Made by a program: the position numbers and the translations under genes | NCBI GenBank assembly: GCA_910574835.1 | Contig: CAJTDE010000002.1 | Coordinates: 1-64,000, forward strand | DNA: 64,000 bases | Source of the DNA: Clostridia bacterium | GTDB lineage: Bacteria > Bacillota > Clostridia > Lachnospirales > Lachnospiraceae | Direction: 5' to 3' | The notes under the pieces: generated by a model | Database searches by the model: none | What the model saw: the letters and a program-made list of their open reading frames with translations, nothing else | Told to the model about the DNA's origin: nothing | Shown: positions 8,035 to 16,343 of the stretch, piece after piece | How positions within the stretch are numbered: the stretch's first letter is position 1 | Layout of the letters: each line of letters begins with the position of its first letter

Positions 8035-9301
8035 GATTGCCTCCGTTTTCATTAAATTTGTCCTGCAGTTCTTTTGAAGAAATCAATTCTATTTCTCTAT
8101 AGTAATGGTTTATTTTTTCTGGATTACTTTCCTTCCACCCGGATGTTATCTGAGCCTGAGATAAAAAACCGTTATAGCTTCCTGGAATGACAGTTATACT
8201 ATTTCCTTCTAAAATATCCATAATATCTGTGTTTTGGATCATGTTCTGGAATATCCTTTGCAAAGCCTTTCTTTTTCCTCTGCACCCACTGGTTAAATCC
8301 AATAGTGTAGGAATTATTTTCCTGTTTGGCGCATTGGAATATTTCGATTGTAAATATATACCATTCTCATCCCCTAATATTTTTTCAGGACTTTTACTTT
8401 GGTATAATAAAAAATAGATCTCATTCTGCAATCCCTTTATCGGAAAATTCTCAGCCATTGCCAGGGAATTGTCCCATCCATCTATTTTATCTGGATTTAA
8501 TACTTTGCAGAATTTTGTATAATCCGAAATTTCCATTATCTTCTCATAAGCCACTTTTGCGGCACATACCCTTCTGCAGTCTTCCAAAGAATCCTCACAA
8601 ATATCCTGGCATAAGCCATCTAATGCCATTTCTGCATTTTCCATAATATAATCATAGATCTTCTCTTTCAAATAAAACTCATTCCGCACATGCTCTTTCT
8701 TTACCGATTGATTGATAACATTCAAAAAGCTGGAGAACGGTATGGTATAATCCCTTTTCTTAGTACCTTGTTTATGCATCAAGGCAATCCTATCGTCTAA
8801 AAATAAACACAATTCTCCATATATAATTTCAACTTGGTTCTCATCATATCCTTTTTCCTCTAGAAACTTCTTTATTTCTTCGATAATCAAATCCTTTACA
8901 TCGCACACTCCTACAATTTTTGAATCGTGCTTATAAAGTTCTATGCTTGCATTATATGTATTAGAATCTTCATCCCAGTCAGCCACATCCCTCGCTACCA
9001 TAAGGTAACATTTTGCCATTGGATTCGAGGAGCCATTTCGATGTTTTAACAGCTTGTCCATTGCGGTACTATAGCTGCTCCATTTTGTTACCGACAACCA
9101 CGCTTTCACTTGATGAAATGAAATATATTCAAAATCACGCAAAATACAAAAATCCTCTATCTCCTCTAAATTTACAGAATATACCCTTCCATCTTCCTCT
9201 TTACTTATTTGATTTATCAGCTTTAATATATATAATAGCATTACTTTACCTTGGTAATTAAATCCACTCCATGTGGGAATTGCATCATTACCCCTACTCA
9301 C
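8027..9301 (-). CDS. ABC-3C effector with putative nuclease domain
   Basis: A 424-residue protein starting at GTG 9301 (RBS GAGGTGG). The N-terminus, TWSGFNYQGKVMLLY, followed by an acidic strand around D50 (EEIEDFCIL) and HQVKAW (Q64, K66), resembles the QxK variant of the PD-(D/E)xK nuclease fold seen in defence effectors. The C-terminal half has no recognised motif and may be the system-specific domain that docks to the other two proteins. It is the first gene of the operon. Nuclease activity is inferred from these short motifs only. Confidence 0.65.
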   Translation of the reverse strand: MSRGNDAIPTWSGFNYQGKVMLLYILKLINQISKEEDGRVYSVNLEEIEDFCILRDFEYISFHQVKAWLSVTKWSSYSTAMDKLLKHRNGSSNPMAKCYLMVARDVADWDEDSNTYNASIELYKHDSKIVGVCDVKDLIIEEIKKFLEEKGYDENQVEIIYGELCLFLDDRIALMHKQGTKKRDYTIPFSSFLNVINQSVKKEHVRNEFYLKEKIYDYIMENAEMALDGLCQDICEDSLEDCRRVCAAKVAYEKIMEISDYTKFCKVLNPDKIDGWDNSLAMAENFPIKGLQNEIYFLLYQSKSPEKILGDENGIYLQSKYSNAPNRKIIPTLLDLTSGCRGKRKALQRIFQNMIQNTDIMDILEGNSITVIPGSYNGFLSQAQITSGWKESNPEKINHYYREIELISSKELQDKFNENGGNHD

Positions 9302-9413
9302 ATTTCCACCTCTTGACTTCCTCTATTCGTTAAACTCACATTATATCAAGATATAACAGAAATTTTTATCGCTATCTGATAGATAAAATTTGTAAAAATC
9401 AGTTTTCATTAAA

Positions 9414-10142
9414 CTATCTCGCATCCTTGCCATTATTCTTCTTACTTAACGCTCTCTGGATTATCTCATCCACATTACTTTCCTTTACTTTTCCCCCTTC
9501 ATATTTTTCAACTTGAAGCACTGCCTGTTTTGACAATGCTTCATCATATTCCTGTTCCATGAATAATTCTTTTAGGTTTTCTGAATCTAAAGCCGCTTTC
9601 AAAACCTGTATTGCATATTCGGAAATATTATCCCACCCGCCATACAGATTTTTTACTGCGCAATCAATCTGCTGGTAATTTAAAGACTTTCCTCTTCCTT
9701 CTTGTTCGCTTAAGATACCAATAATATCAGACAAATCCTTCTTGTAACGTCTCCCGGACATTAATTTCATGGCAACAAGATATTCCGCACTAATTGTTCT
9801 GATATTCAATACATTAGAATAGGTACGGTAATACTTAGAGTATTGCGACAATTTAGGACTATAAGAACTCGTATTCTTAAAGTCTGCATTCAGCCAGCCA
9901 TTTGGCAAACTGAGACGGTCTCCTACTGCGTTCACCGCTTCCTTCATGGCTGATGATGCTGTTATGACTGCATCGATATCATAGGTCATTTCACGGAACC
10001 CATAATTTGCAAGGATTGCTGCGCCCCCAACTAACACAATCTCAGCAGGTGTATTTTTCCCATTTCTTTTCCGAAACTCTTTTGCCAATTCTTTCAAATA
10101 ATAATCCAAATTTTCTTTGGTAAAACCTTTCTCAACAGACAT
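9414..10142 (-). CDS. Nucleotidyltransferase of a toxin-antitoxin-like pair (DUF6036/AbiEii-like)
   Basis: The 242-residue protein carries the minimal nucleotidyltransferase signature: VLVGGAAIL (G39, G40) followed by TYDIDAVI with D55 and D57 as metal ligands. A helical region with MKLMSGRRYKKDLSDI follows, also usual in AbiEii/DUF6036-type proteins. Such proteins act as toxins that modify tRNA or as other conflict enzymes. The gene overlaps the upstream XRE gene by 11 bases. The target is unknown. Confidence 0.75.
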   Translation of the reverse strand: MSVEKGFTKENLDYYLKELAKEFRKRNGKNTPAEIVLVGGAAILANYGFREMTYDIDAVITASSAMKEAVNAVGDRLSLPNGWLNADFKNTSSYSPKLSQYSKYYRTYSNVLNIRTISAEYLVAMKLMSGRRYKKDLSDIIGILSEQEGRGKSLNYQQIDCAVKNLYGGWDNISEYAIQVLKAALDSENLKELFMEQEYDEALSKQAVLQVEKYEGGKVKESNVDEIIQRALSKKNNGKDAR

Positions 10143-10719
10143 TCCTTATCTCGCTTTCTATAATATTAAACCTCAGAAATTCGGGAATCGCTTCTTTTAA
10201 ACATTGTTCTTTCCTATCAAGCGAACCATCCAATTTTGCAGCAAGAACAACATCCCACGGATATAACGGCTCCGACAGCTTACAGTTCCTTATATCTTCA
10301 TAATCATTGCACAATGGAAGTCCATTTTCCCTGCTTAAATAATCTACCATAGCCAGAAGATAAAAACTTTCCCGATACCATTGCCGTTCCCAATAAGTCC
10401 TTATTTGATTCTCCTTTAAAGTGTCAATAATAAAATCAATTTCTCCTTTATCTTTCACTAAATGACAGATATTACTTTTATATATTTCAAAATCTCTTAA
10501 ATTGGGAGCGTTTTCATCTTCTTTAAAACATTCTGTTAAAAGTTCTTCCATTGTCAAATGAAGTGTCCTCGCTAATTTATATATTGTTTCTGCGGTACAT
10601 TTTTCAATCCTGGTTTTCCCTTTCACAATATCTGATAATGTAGTATATGGTACATGGCTTTCTTTCGCACACTGATAAACAGAAAGCTGCTTTTCCTTTA
10701 ACAAATTCATCAATTCCAT
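10132..10719 (-). CDS. XRE-family regulator, likely antitoxin partner
   Basis: A roughly 195-residue protein with an N-terminal XRE helix-turn-helix (SVYQCAKESHVPYTTLSDIVKGKTRI) and a C-terminal domain of unknown family. The start at 10719 was chosen because GGAGA lies 8 bases upstream; a second in-frame ATG at 10734 lacks a ribosome site. It leads a two-gene operon with the nucleotidyltransferase, an order common for toxin-antitoxin pairs. A perfect palindrome overlaps its own promoter, suggesting autoregulation. Antitoxin function is inferred from context. Confidence 0.72.
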   Translation of the reverse strand: MELMNLLKEKQLSVYQCAKESHVPYTTLSDIVKGKTRIEKCTAETIYKLARTLHLTMEELLTECFKEDENAPNLRDFEIYKSNICHLVKDKGEIDFIIDTLKENQIRTYWERQWYRESFYLLAMVDYLSRENGLPLCNDYEDIRNCKLSEPLYPWDVVLAAKLDGSLDRKEQCLKEAIPEFLRFNIIESEIRNVC

Positions 10720-10755
10720 TTCTCTATTCTCCATTTCATGGATTCTTTTCTATTG

Positions 10756-10784
10756 ATTATAACGGTATATCGTGACAGTGTCAA
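10756..10784 (-). promoter_or_regulatory. Consensus promoter and operator of the XRE-nucleotidyltransferase pair
   Basis: TTGACA (10779-10784) and TATAAT (10756-10761) are exact sigma-A boxes separated by 17 nt. The perfect inverted repeat TGACAGTGTCA (10773-10783) overlaps the -35 box and is the obvious operator for the XRE protein. Confidence 0.8.
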
Positions 10785-10802
10785 GAAATGAAAATTCAAC
10801 AT

Positions 10803-10853
10803 AAAACACTAAAAACCCCTGCAAATGGCGCATACACACCACTTACAAGGGTT
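10803..10853 (-). terminator. Rho-independent terminator of tsf
   Basis: A stem of about 15 pairs including G-U pairs (10814-10828 with 10839-10853) is followed on the minus strand by a T-rich tract. It marks the end of the rpsB-tsf operon and the likely junction with the accessory region. Confidence 0.75.
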
Positions 10854-10891
10854 CTCATTCCTATCTCTATTCGCCTTATTTCGACAAATTT

Positions 10892-11830
10892 CTACTGATT
10901 CATCTGCTTCGCCACCTCAGCCGCAAAGTCCTCGTTCTTCTTCTCCATACCTTCCCCGGTCTCAAAGCGAACAAATCCTTTAATCGTGATGTTAGCACTA
11001 TTAGCCTTAGCCACCTGTGCCACATAAGCGGCCACAGACTGCTTCCCATCCTCAGCCTTGACATAAACCTGATCCAGCAGACAGATCTCCTTCAACTCCT
11101 TATTAATACGTCCCTTAATCATACCTTCGATCACCTTCTCCGGCTTCTGGGACTCCTTGGGATCATTCTGGATCTGTGCCAGCAGAATAGCCTTTTCCTT
11201 CTCAATATACTCCGCATCCACTTCTTTATCACTTGTATAAAGCGGCTTCAAAGCTGCTGCCTGCATAGCAATATTCTTTGCCATCTCTTTCACATTGTCA
11301 TTGATCACATCTGTCTCAACATCCACCAGAACGCCAATCTTTCCGCCTGCATGAATATAAGAAGCGATGAATCCGTTCTCCTCCTCCATCTGACGGAAAC
11401 GGCGGATATTCATATTCTCGCCGATAACCGCGATCTGAGCAGCCAGAGCTTCCTTCACGGTCATGCTGCTGTCCTTCTCCCAGGTCTCAGCCATAAATGC
11501 ATCAATATCAGCCGCGCTGGTATTCACTGCCTGTGCCGCAACATCTGCAACAAAAGCCTGGAACTTGGCATTCTTAGCTACGAAGTCTGTCTCCGCATTG
11601 ACCTCAACGACTACGGCCTTCTTGTCATCATTTACAAGGTGGGTTGCCACGATACCCTCCGCCGCAATACGGCCGGCCTTCTTCTGGGCGCTGGCAAGTC
11701 CCTTCTCTCTCAGCCAGTCGATGGCTGCTTCCATATTTCCATCCGTTTCGGCCAGGGCCTTTTTACAGTCCATAATGCCGGCGCCGGTTGTCTCTCTTAA
11801 CTCTTTTACCATTCCTGCTGTTACTGCCAT
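10892..11830 (-). CDS. tsf: Elongation factor Ts
   Basis: EF-Ts recycles EF-Tu-GDP to EF-Tu-GTP during translation. The start at 11830 (MAVTAGMVKELRETTGAG) follows GGAGGAAAG; an upstream in-frame ATG at 11845 lies inside that ribosome site and is rejected. The conserved TDFVAKN segment and the N-terminal UBA-like helices with MDCKKAL are present. It follows rpsB, the near-universal order. The defence and mobile region begins just beyond its terminator. Confidence 0.97.
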   Translation of the reverse strand: MAVTAGMVKELRETTGAGIMDCKKALAETDGNMEAAIDWLREKGLASAQKKAGRIAAEGIVATHLVNDDKKAVVVEVNAETDFVAKNAKFQAFVADVAAQAVNTSAADIDAFMAETWEKDSSMTVKEALAAQIAVIGENMNIRRFRQMEEENGFIASYIHAGGKIGVLVDVETDVINDNVKEMAKNIAMQAAALKPLYTSDKEVDAEYIEKEKAILLAQIQNDPKESQKPEKVIEGMIKGRINKELKEICLLDQVYVKAEDGKQSVAAYVAQVAKANSANITIKGFVRFETGEGMEKKNEDFAAEVAKQMNQ

Positions 11831-11931
11831 TGTTCTTTCCTCCATCTATAAATTCCCGCAGGCGTATAACGGCCCGTTTCATACGAACCGCATCCGCTGC
11901 AAAGTAAATGACTGCTTAAAATGCTTCTGGC

Positions 11932-12678
11932 TTACTCCTCTACGGGCGCCTCAGCCTCGTCAGCATAGTCGTAAGCTTCCTCTACGTCCTCTGCCTGTCC
12001 CTGATTTGCCTCTACTACGGCGTCAGCCATCTTGGATACCAGAAGCTTCACTGCTCTGATTGCATCGTCGTTGCCGGGGATTACGTAATCCAGCTCCTCC
12101 GGATCACAGTTGGTATCTGCGATTCCGATCAGGGGGATTCCCAGTGTATGTGCTTCCTGAACGCAGATTCTCTCCTTCTTCGGGTCAACTACGAAGATTG
12201 CATCCGGAACTCTCTTCATTTCCTTGATACCGCCAAGGTTTCTTTCAAGCTTCTCCCACTCTTTTCTCAGTGCAATAACTTCCTTCTTGGGCAGTACGTC
12301 AAAGGTTCCGTCCTCGGACATTCTCTCAATGGCCTTCAGACGATTTACTCTGCTCTGGATGGTCTTGAAGTTGGTCAGCATACCGCCGAGCCATCTCTCA
12401 TTTACATAGAACATGCCGCAGCGCTCCGCCTCGGTGCGGATAGCATCCTGTGCCTGCTTCTTGGTTCCTACGAACAGAATGGTGCCGCCGTCCGCCACAA
12501 TGTCAAATACGGCCTTGTAAGCATCATCCACCATTCCTACGGACTTCTGCAGGTCAATAATGTAGATGCCGTTACGCTCGGTGTAGATGTAGGGAGCCAT
12601 CTTAGGGTTCCATCTTCTTGTCTGATGTCCGAAATGAACACCTGCTTCCAGTAACTGCTTCATTGAAATAACGCTCAT
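11932..12678 (-). CDS. rpsB: 30S ribosomal protein S2
   Basis: The start at 12678 ([27 protein letters not shown]) follows GGAGGTAAG; the longer in-frame start is rejected. The protein is 248 residues with the hallmark GVHFGHQ and FVGTKKQAQ segments and an acidic C-terminal tail. It binds late in 30S assembly. It is the first gene of the rpsB-tsf operon, with a ~115-nt leader. Confidence 0.97.
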   Translation of the reverse strand: MSVISMKQLLEAGVHFGHQTRRWNPKMAPYIYTERNGIYIIDLQKSVGMVDDAYKAVFDIVADGGTILFVGTKKQAQDAIRTEAERCGMFYVNERWLGGMLTNFKTIQSRVNRLKAIERMSEDGTFDVLPKKEVIALRKEWEKLERNLGGIKEMKRVPDAIFVVDPKKERICVQEAHTLGIPLIGIADTNCDPEELDYVIPGNDDAIRAVKLLVSKMADAVVEANQGQAEDVEEAYDYADEAEAPVEE

Positions 12679-12793
12679 GTTTCTTACCTCCGTTTGGTTG
12701 TTCTTCCGCAAGCCCTGTCTGCCGCAAAGACCAAAACACTATGCTCTGGCACCGTTCTTGGCAAGGACCGCGTGATTTTTCACTAACTTAGAA

Positions 12794-12822
12794 AGTATAG
12801 CATGGAAAAAGGGCTTTTGCAA
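12794..12822 (-). promoter_or_regulatory. rpsB promoter overlapping the upstream terminator
   Basis: TTGCAA (12817-12822) and TATACT (12794-12799) are separated by 17 nt. The -35 box lies in the loop and stem of the terminator hairpin at 12804-12833. The leader of about 115 nt to the rpsB start could hold an S2 autoregulatory structure, but none was resolved by eye. Confidence 0.65.
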
Positions 12823-12833
12823 GCCCTTTTTCC
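12804..12833 (-). terminator. Terminator downstream of the coat protein gene
   Basis: A GGAAAAAGGGCTT/AAGCCCTTTTTCC stem with a short loop. It ends the transcript of the two small coat genes and overlaps the rpsB promoter. Confidence 0.75.
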
Positions 12834-12887
12834 TATAAATTCCGCTTTTGAAATATTAAAATTCCGCTTAAAATTCCGCTTTTCTCC

Positions 12888-13142
12888 TTACATCACACTC
12901 TGCGTAAACAGAGACTTTACATGCTGCACTTCTTCCTCCGTAGCCTTGGAAGCCGGTACATAGTACTGCTTTGCACGAGCGATCTGATACAACTCCTCCT
13001 GGGACATCTCACACTTGTTCCGCAGATCCTTTAAAGTCTGCTTAAGGCGGGGTTCCTCAGTCTGAGGAATCATTTCTCCGAACATCTTTAACTCTCCGTT
13101 GATACCAACCAGGGTATCCGCTACCATCATCTTCTCATTCAT
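12888..13142 (-). CDS. Spore coat protein, CotF-like
   Basis: An 84-residue helical protein, MNEKMMVADTLVGINGELK, with a conserved PRLKQTLKDLRNKCEMSQEELYQIARAKQYY region typical of the ferritin-like CotF/DUF2680-type coat proteins of Clostridia. GGAGGG precedes the start. It lies 12 nt after a second small helical gene and ends in a clear terminator. Its likely site is the spore coat, made in the mother cell; function beyond structure is unknown. Confidence 0.7.
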   Translation of the reverse strand: MNEKMMVADTLVGINGELKMFGEMIPQTEEPRLKQTLKDLRNKCEMSQEELYQIARAKQYYVPASKATEEEVQHVKSLFTQSVM

Positions 13143-13154
13143 CTCGACACCCTC

Positions 13155-13343
13155 CTAACCTAAAAACTGCATCAGCTGCTGCTTATTTTCCTTGGCTGAC
13201 TGAGCCGCCTTCTGGAAAAACTGCTTTACCTGCTGATCCGTGGCATTGTTTGCGTAGTCGTTCATTTTACAGTGGGTGGTGTCGTAGCCTCCGATAAGAT
13301 GACGAAGGTTCTGTACATCCAATTCAGATAATTCTGACTTCAT
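13155..13343 (-). CDS. Small helical protein, probable coat partner
   Basis: A 62-residue protein, MKSELSELDVQNLRHLIGGYDTT, then a charged helix (DQQVKQFFQKAAQSAKENKQQLMQFL). The start has AGGAGGT. It is 12 nt from the CotF-like gene and likely cotranscribed. It resembles the N-terminal half of CotF-type proteins, so the two genes may encode two parts of a ferritin-like coat complex. This is inference from sequence style and position. Confidence 0.6.
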   Translation of the reverse strand: MKSELSELDVQNLRHLIGGYDTTHCKMNDYANNATDQQVKQFFQKAAQSAKENKQQLMQFLG

Positions 13344-13354
13344 AAATAAATACC

Positions 13355-13532
13355 TCCTATTTTAAGTCGCTGCGCGACGGCACTAAAGGGTAAAGTCGCT
13401 TCGGCACACCTGTAATGAGAGGAACTTTTATTCGAAAGGACGCTCATAAAAGTTCCTCTCGTACGCCTTTGCAGCTTTACCTGCCGGCAAAAAAATATTT
13501 CGCAAAATTACTTAACTTTTCTTAGCCGGACT
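13355..13532 (-). repeat. Dispersed 5'-UTR repeat, copy 1 (family R1)
   Basis: The stretch is nearly identical to 46300-46454. Both begin at the Shine-Dalgarno of a minus-strand gene (CTTAAAATAGGAG), include a perfect hairpin (13417-13431 with 13446-13460, GAGAGGAACTTTTAT and its complement), and pairs TAAAGTCGC/GCGACTTTA or its variant. Copy 1 has an extra ~17 nt near the end. It is followed by a copy of the ~100-nt family. Confidence 0.8.
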
Positions 13533-13538
13533 ATTTCA

Positions 13539-13639
13539 GTTCCGCAGTATCTCACACAGTACTCATTACAGAGATAAATTTCCAAGCGCTAAATACTTGT
13601 ATCCGTAAATCCATCTGAGTACTATACGGGATTCTGCCA
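13539..13639 (-). repeat. ~100-nt imperfect palindrome, copy A (family R2)
   Basis: The core AAATTTCC, then CGTAAATCCATCTG after about 25 nt, matches copy B closely and copy D partly. The ends resemble each other in inverted orientation (CGCAGTAT/ATTCTG). It sits between glgA and the small coat gene and adjoins the R1 repeat. The gap from 13344 to 13782 holds these two repeats and the glgA terminator and nothing else recognisable. Confidence 0.65.
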
Positions 13640-13727
13640 TATAAAGCTCCCTGTTCAATCAATTCCGAACAGTTACTAACAGTATCCCGAACAGAAGGTA
13701 TTTTTATACGGCTTAGCCGCAGACAAA

Positions 13728-13755
13728 GTTTGCCTGCCCATACGGGCAGGCAAAC
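13728..13755 (-). terminator. Strong hairpin downstream of glgA
   Basis: GTTTGCCTGCCC pairs perfectly with GGGCAGGCAAAC over 12 bp with a 4-nt loop. It lies 28 nt after the glgA stop and is followed by a short T-containing stretch on the minus strand, so it probably ends the glgA transcript. Confidence 0.65.
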
Positions 13756-13782
13756 TCACAACTCCAACCATTTTTTTCCAAA

Positions 13783-15225
13783 TCAACCAGCTAACCAGTT
13801 ATACAATTCTTCATATTTTTTAGCAGAAGCGCCCCAGGAGAAGTCAACCGCCATAGCCCGGTCCACAATCTTATTCCACTCACGCTTCTTGTCATAATAG
13901 ATACTCTCCGCATAGCGAATAGTATGAAGCATCTCATGAGCATTGTAATTGAGGAAGCTAAAGCCTGTTCCGGTGCTCTCATACTCATTGTACGGCTCCA
14001 CCGTATCCTTAAGCCCGCCCGTCTCACGGACAATGGGCACCGTGCCGTAGCGCAGGCTCATAAGCTGGCTTAAGCCGCACGGCTCAAACTGAGAGGGCAT
14101 CAGGAAGGCGTCGCAGGAGCCGTATATCTTGTGGGACATGGCCTCGGAGTAGAAGATATTGGCCGATACTTTGCCCTGGTACTTCCATGCAAAGTGGCGG
14201 AACATATTCTCATACCGCTCCTCGCCCGTTCCGAGAACCACAAGCTGAATCTCATCCTGGCACAGCTCATCCATCACATAGGCAATCAGATCAAAGCCCT
14301 TCTGATCCGTCAGACGGGAAACCACGCCGATCATCATCTTCTTGGGATCTACTTCCAGACCAAGCTCCGCCTGGAGAGCCGTCTTATTTTTCACCTTCTC
14401 CTTGCGGAAGTTCACGGCATTGTAATTCTTAGCCAGGAACTTATCCGTCTCCGGATTGTATTCATTATAGTCGATGCCATTTACAATGCCACGAAGGGAA
14501 TTGGCCCTTGCATTCATAAGGCCGTCCAGATGCTCGCCGTAGTAGGGCATCTTAATCTCCTCCGCATAAGTCTCGCTTACGGTCGTCACCGCATCCGAAT
14601 AGACGATGCCGCCCTTTAAGTAGTTGGCATCCCCGTAGGCTTCCAGCTTATCCGGCGCAAAGTAGGAAATGGAAAGCCCCGTGATATCCCGCACGGTCTT
14701 CATATCCCATACACCCTGGAACTTCAGGTTGTGAATGGTCATAATGGTCTTGATTCCCTGGAAAAACGGATTGTTCTGGAAGGAATCATTTAAAAATACG
14801 GGCACAAGTCCGGTCTGCCAGTCATGGCAGTGAATGATATCCGGCCGGAAATCAAGAGAAGGCAGAGCGGAAATTGCCGCCTTGGAGAAGAACGCAAACT
14901 TCTCAATATCCTCATAAATATTTCCGTAGGGCTTTGCGCCTGCAAAATAATATTCATTGTCAACGAAGTAGAACTTGATTCCTTCATATTCCAGCTCCAG
15001 AATCCCCACATACTGGCTCCGCCATGCAAGATTCATGTAGAAATGTGTCACATACTGCATCTTGTCCCGCCACTCCTGCTTAATGCACAGATACTTGGGA
15101 ACCATCACGCGAATATCGAAATATTCCTTGTCAAAATACTTGGGCAAAGATCCAACTACGTCTGCCAAACCTCCGGTCTTAATAAAGGGTACTGCTTCGG
15201 AAGCAATAAATAATATCTTTTTCAC
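13783..15225 (-). CDS. glgA: Glycogen synthase
   Basis: The 480-residue protein begins MKKILFIASEAVPFIKTGGLADVVGSLP, the ADP-glucose binding KTGGLAD motif of GT5 glycogen synthases. HNLKFQG and VSRLTDQKGFDLI are also present. It transfers glucose from ADP-glucose to the growing alpha-1,4-glucan. The start is GTG 15225 with GGGAGG. It stands alone between sporulation genes; no other glg gene is near. Glycogen-like reserves are often laid down before sporulation in Clostridia. Confidence 0.96.
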   Translation of the reverse strand: MKKILFIASEAVPFIKTGGLADVVGSLPKYFDKEYFDIRVMVPKYLCIKQEWRDKMQYVTHFYMNLAWRSQYVGILELEYEGIKFYFVDNEYYFAGAKPYGNIYEDIEKFAFFSKAAISALPSLDFRPDIIHCHDWQTGLVPVFLNDSFQNNPFFQGIKTIMTIHNLKFQGVWDMKTVRDITGLSISYFAPDKLEAYGDANYLKGGIVYSDAVTTVSETYAEEIKMPYYGEHLDGLMNARANSLRGIVNGIDYNEYNPETDKFLAKNYNAVNFRKEKVKNKTALQAELGLEVDPKKMMIGVVSRLTDQKGFDLIAYVMDELCQDEIQLVVLGTGEERYENMFRHFAWKYQGKVSANIFYSEAMSHKIYGSCDAFLMPSQFEPCGLSQLMSLRYGTVPIVRETGGLKDTVEPYNEYESTGTGFSFLNYNAHEMLHTIRYAESIYYDKKREWNKIVDRAMAVDFSWGASAKKYEELYNWLAG

Positions 15226-15355
15226 CGCATTTCCTCCCTATTTCCCATATGTAGATGGGTATTTGTGATATTTTATAATCATTATACCTCATATAGGAAG
15301 TATTTGAAAGGGAAACTTTTGCAAAATGTACAAATAATGCTTTCTAAGGTCAGTC

Positions 15356-16162
15356 TTATGACACCTTTGCCTTATACTCCAGCCGTATCCGATCCGAAAT
15401 CAATGCGATAAACTCCGAATTGGTAGGCTTCCCCTTTCCCGTGCTCACCGTATACCCGAACAGCTCGTCTATGGTATCCATCTTTCCCCGGCTCCAGGCT
15501 ACTTCGATGGCATGGCGGATGGCCCGCTCCACACGGCTCGGCGTGGTCTGATGGTTCTTGGCAATGGTGGGATACAGCACCTTCGTAATAGAACTGAGCA
15601 TGTCCATGTCCTCCACGGTCATCATAATCGCATCCCTCAGATATTGATAGCCCTTGATATGAGCCGGCACTCCAATCTCATGAATCATATTGGTCACATC
15701 CGTCTCCAGATCCCGCTCCTCATAAGAGTCCCGCTTGCGCTCTACCGCTTCCACCCTTTTTATAGGATTTAAAATGCGTTCGCCCCGGCTGCGGATGCTT
15801 CGAAGCCTTCCCAGAAGCAGCTCATTGTTAAAGGGCTTCATCATATAATAATTGGCTCCCAGAGCAAAGGCGTCCTCCGTCACATCTTCCTGGCCGATGG
15901 CCGACAGCACAATAAAGGCAGGCTGCTTTTTGATGTTCTTATCCTCTTTCAGCTTTTCCATCACGCCCAGCCCGTCCATTTTCGGCATAATCAAATCCAG
16001 AAGCACTACGTCAGGCTGGCTTTTGCGTATCATGTCCACCGCATCCTCACCGTTTCCCGCTGTCCCTACAATCTCCATTCCGCTTTCGCTGCGTATCATG
16101 GTCCCCAAAAGCTCTACGATTCGTTCATTATCATCTGCAATTGCAACCTGTAGCTTTTCCAT
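15356..16162 (-). CDS. spo0A: Master regulator of sporulation Spo0A
   Basis: The receiver domain (residues 1-120) has the acidic pair DD near residue 10, phosphoacceptor D in [13 protein letters not shown], and the switch KPF. The C-terminal effector domain includes [18 protein letters not shown] and the conserved end [14 protein letters not shown], the DNA-contact part of Spo0A. The start at 16162 follows GGAGGACAG, and a longer in-frame start is rejected. It lies just after spoIVB, the standard order in Firmicutes. Phospho-Spo0A commits the cell to sporulation. Confidence 0.98.
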   Translation of the reverse strand: MEKLQVAIADDNERIVELLGTMIRSESGMEIVGTAGNGEDAVDMIRKSQPDVVLLDLIMPKMDGLGVMEKLKEDKNIKKQPAFIVLSAIGQEDVTEDAFALGANYYMMKPFNNELLLGRLRSIRSRGERILNPIKRVEAVERKRDSYEERDLETDVTNMIHEIGVPAHIKGYQYLRDAIMMTVEDMDMLSSITKVLYPTIAKNHQTTPSRVERAIRHAIEVAWSRGKMDTIDELFGYTVSTGKGKPTNSEFIALISDRIRLEYKAKVS

Positions 16163-16329
16163 ATCTGTCCTCCATCCTCTAGCAATCATTTTCAATCCAA
16201 AATCCGTATCATGCCAACGGCTTTTGTCTGTTTTACCAGATGTTTCCTAACAACATCCTCATTATAGACAGAGAACCTGACAGGAAGCAATTCCTTTCTA
16301 CCTCCTTTTTCAGACAGCGAATAACAGCT

Positions 16330-16336
16330 TTCGACG
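16330..16336 (-). promoter_or_regulatory. Possible 0A box near spo0A promoter region
   Basis: On the minus strand the site reads CGTCGAA, one mismatch from the 0A-box consensus TGTCGAA. It lies in the spoIVB-spo0A gap, about 170 nt upstream of the spo0A start. It may mark autoregulation; a single one-mismatch site is weak evidence. Confidence 0.3.
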
Positions 16337-16343
16337 TAATTCT

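Noticed and set aside
13355-13532. R1 repeat as a CRISPR array or tRNA
   Set aside because: There is no regular repeat-spacer pattern and no cloverleaf with a CCA-compatible acceptor; the element is a single hairpin-rich copy.
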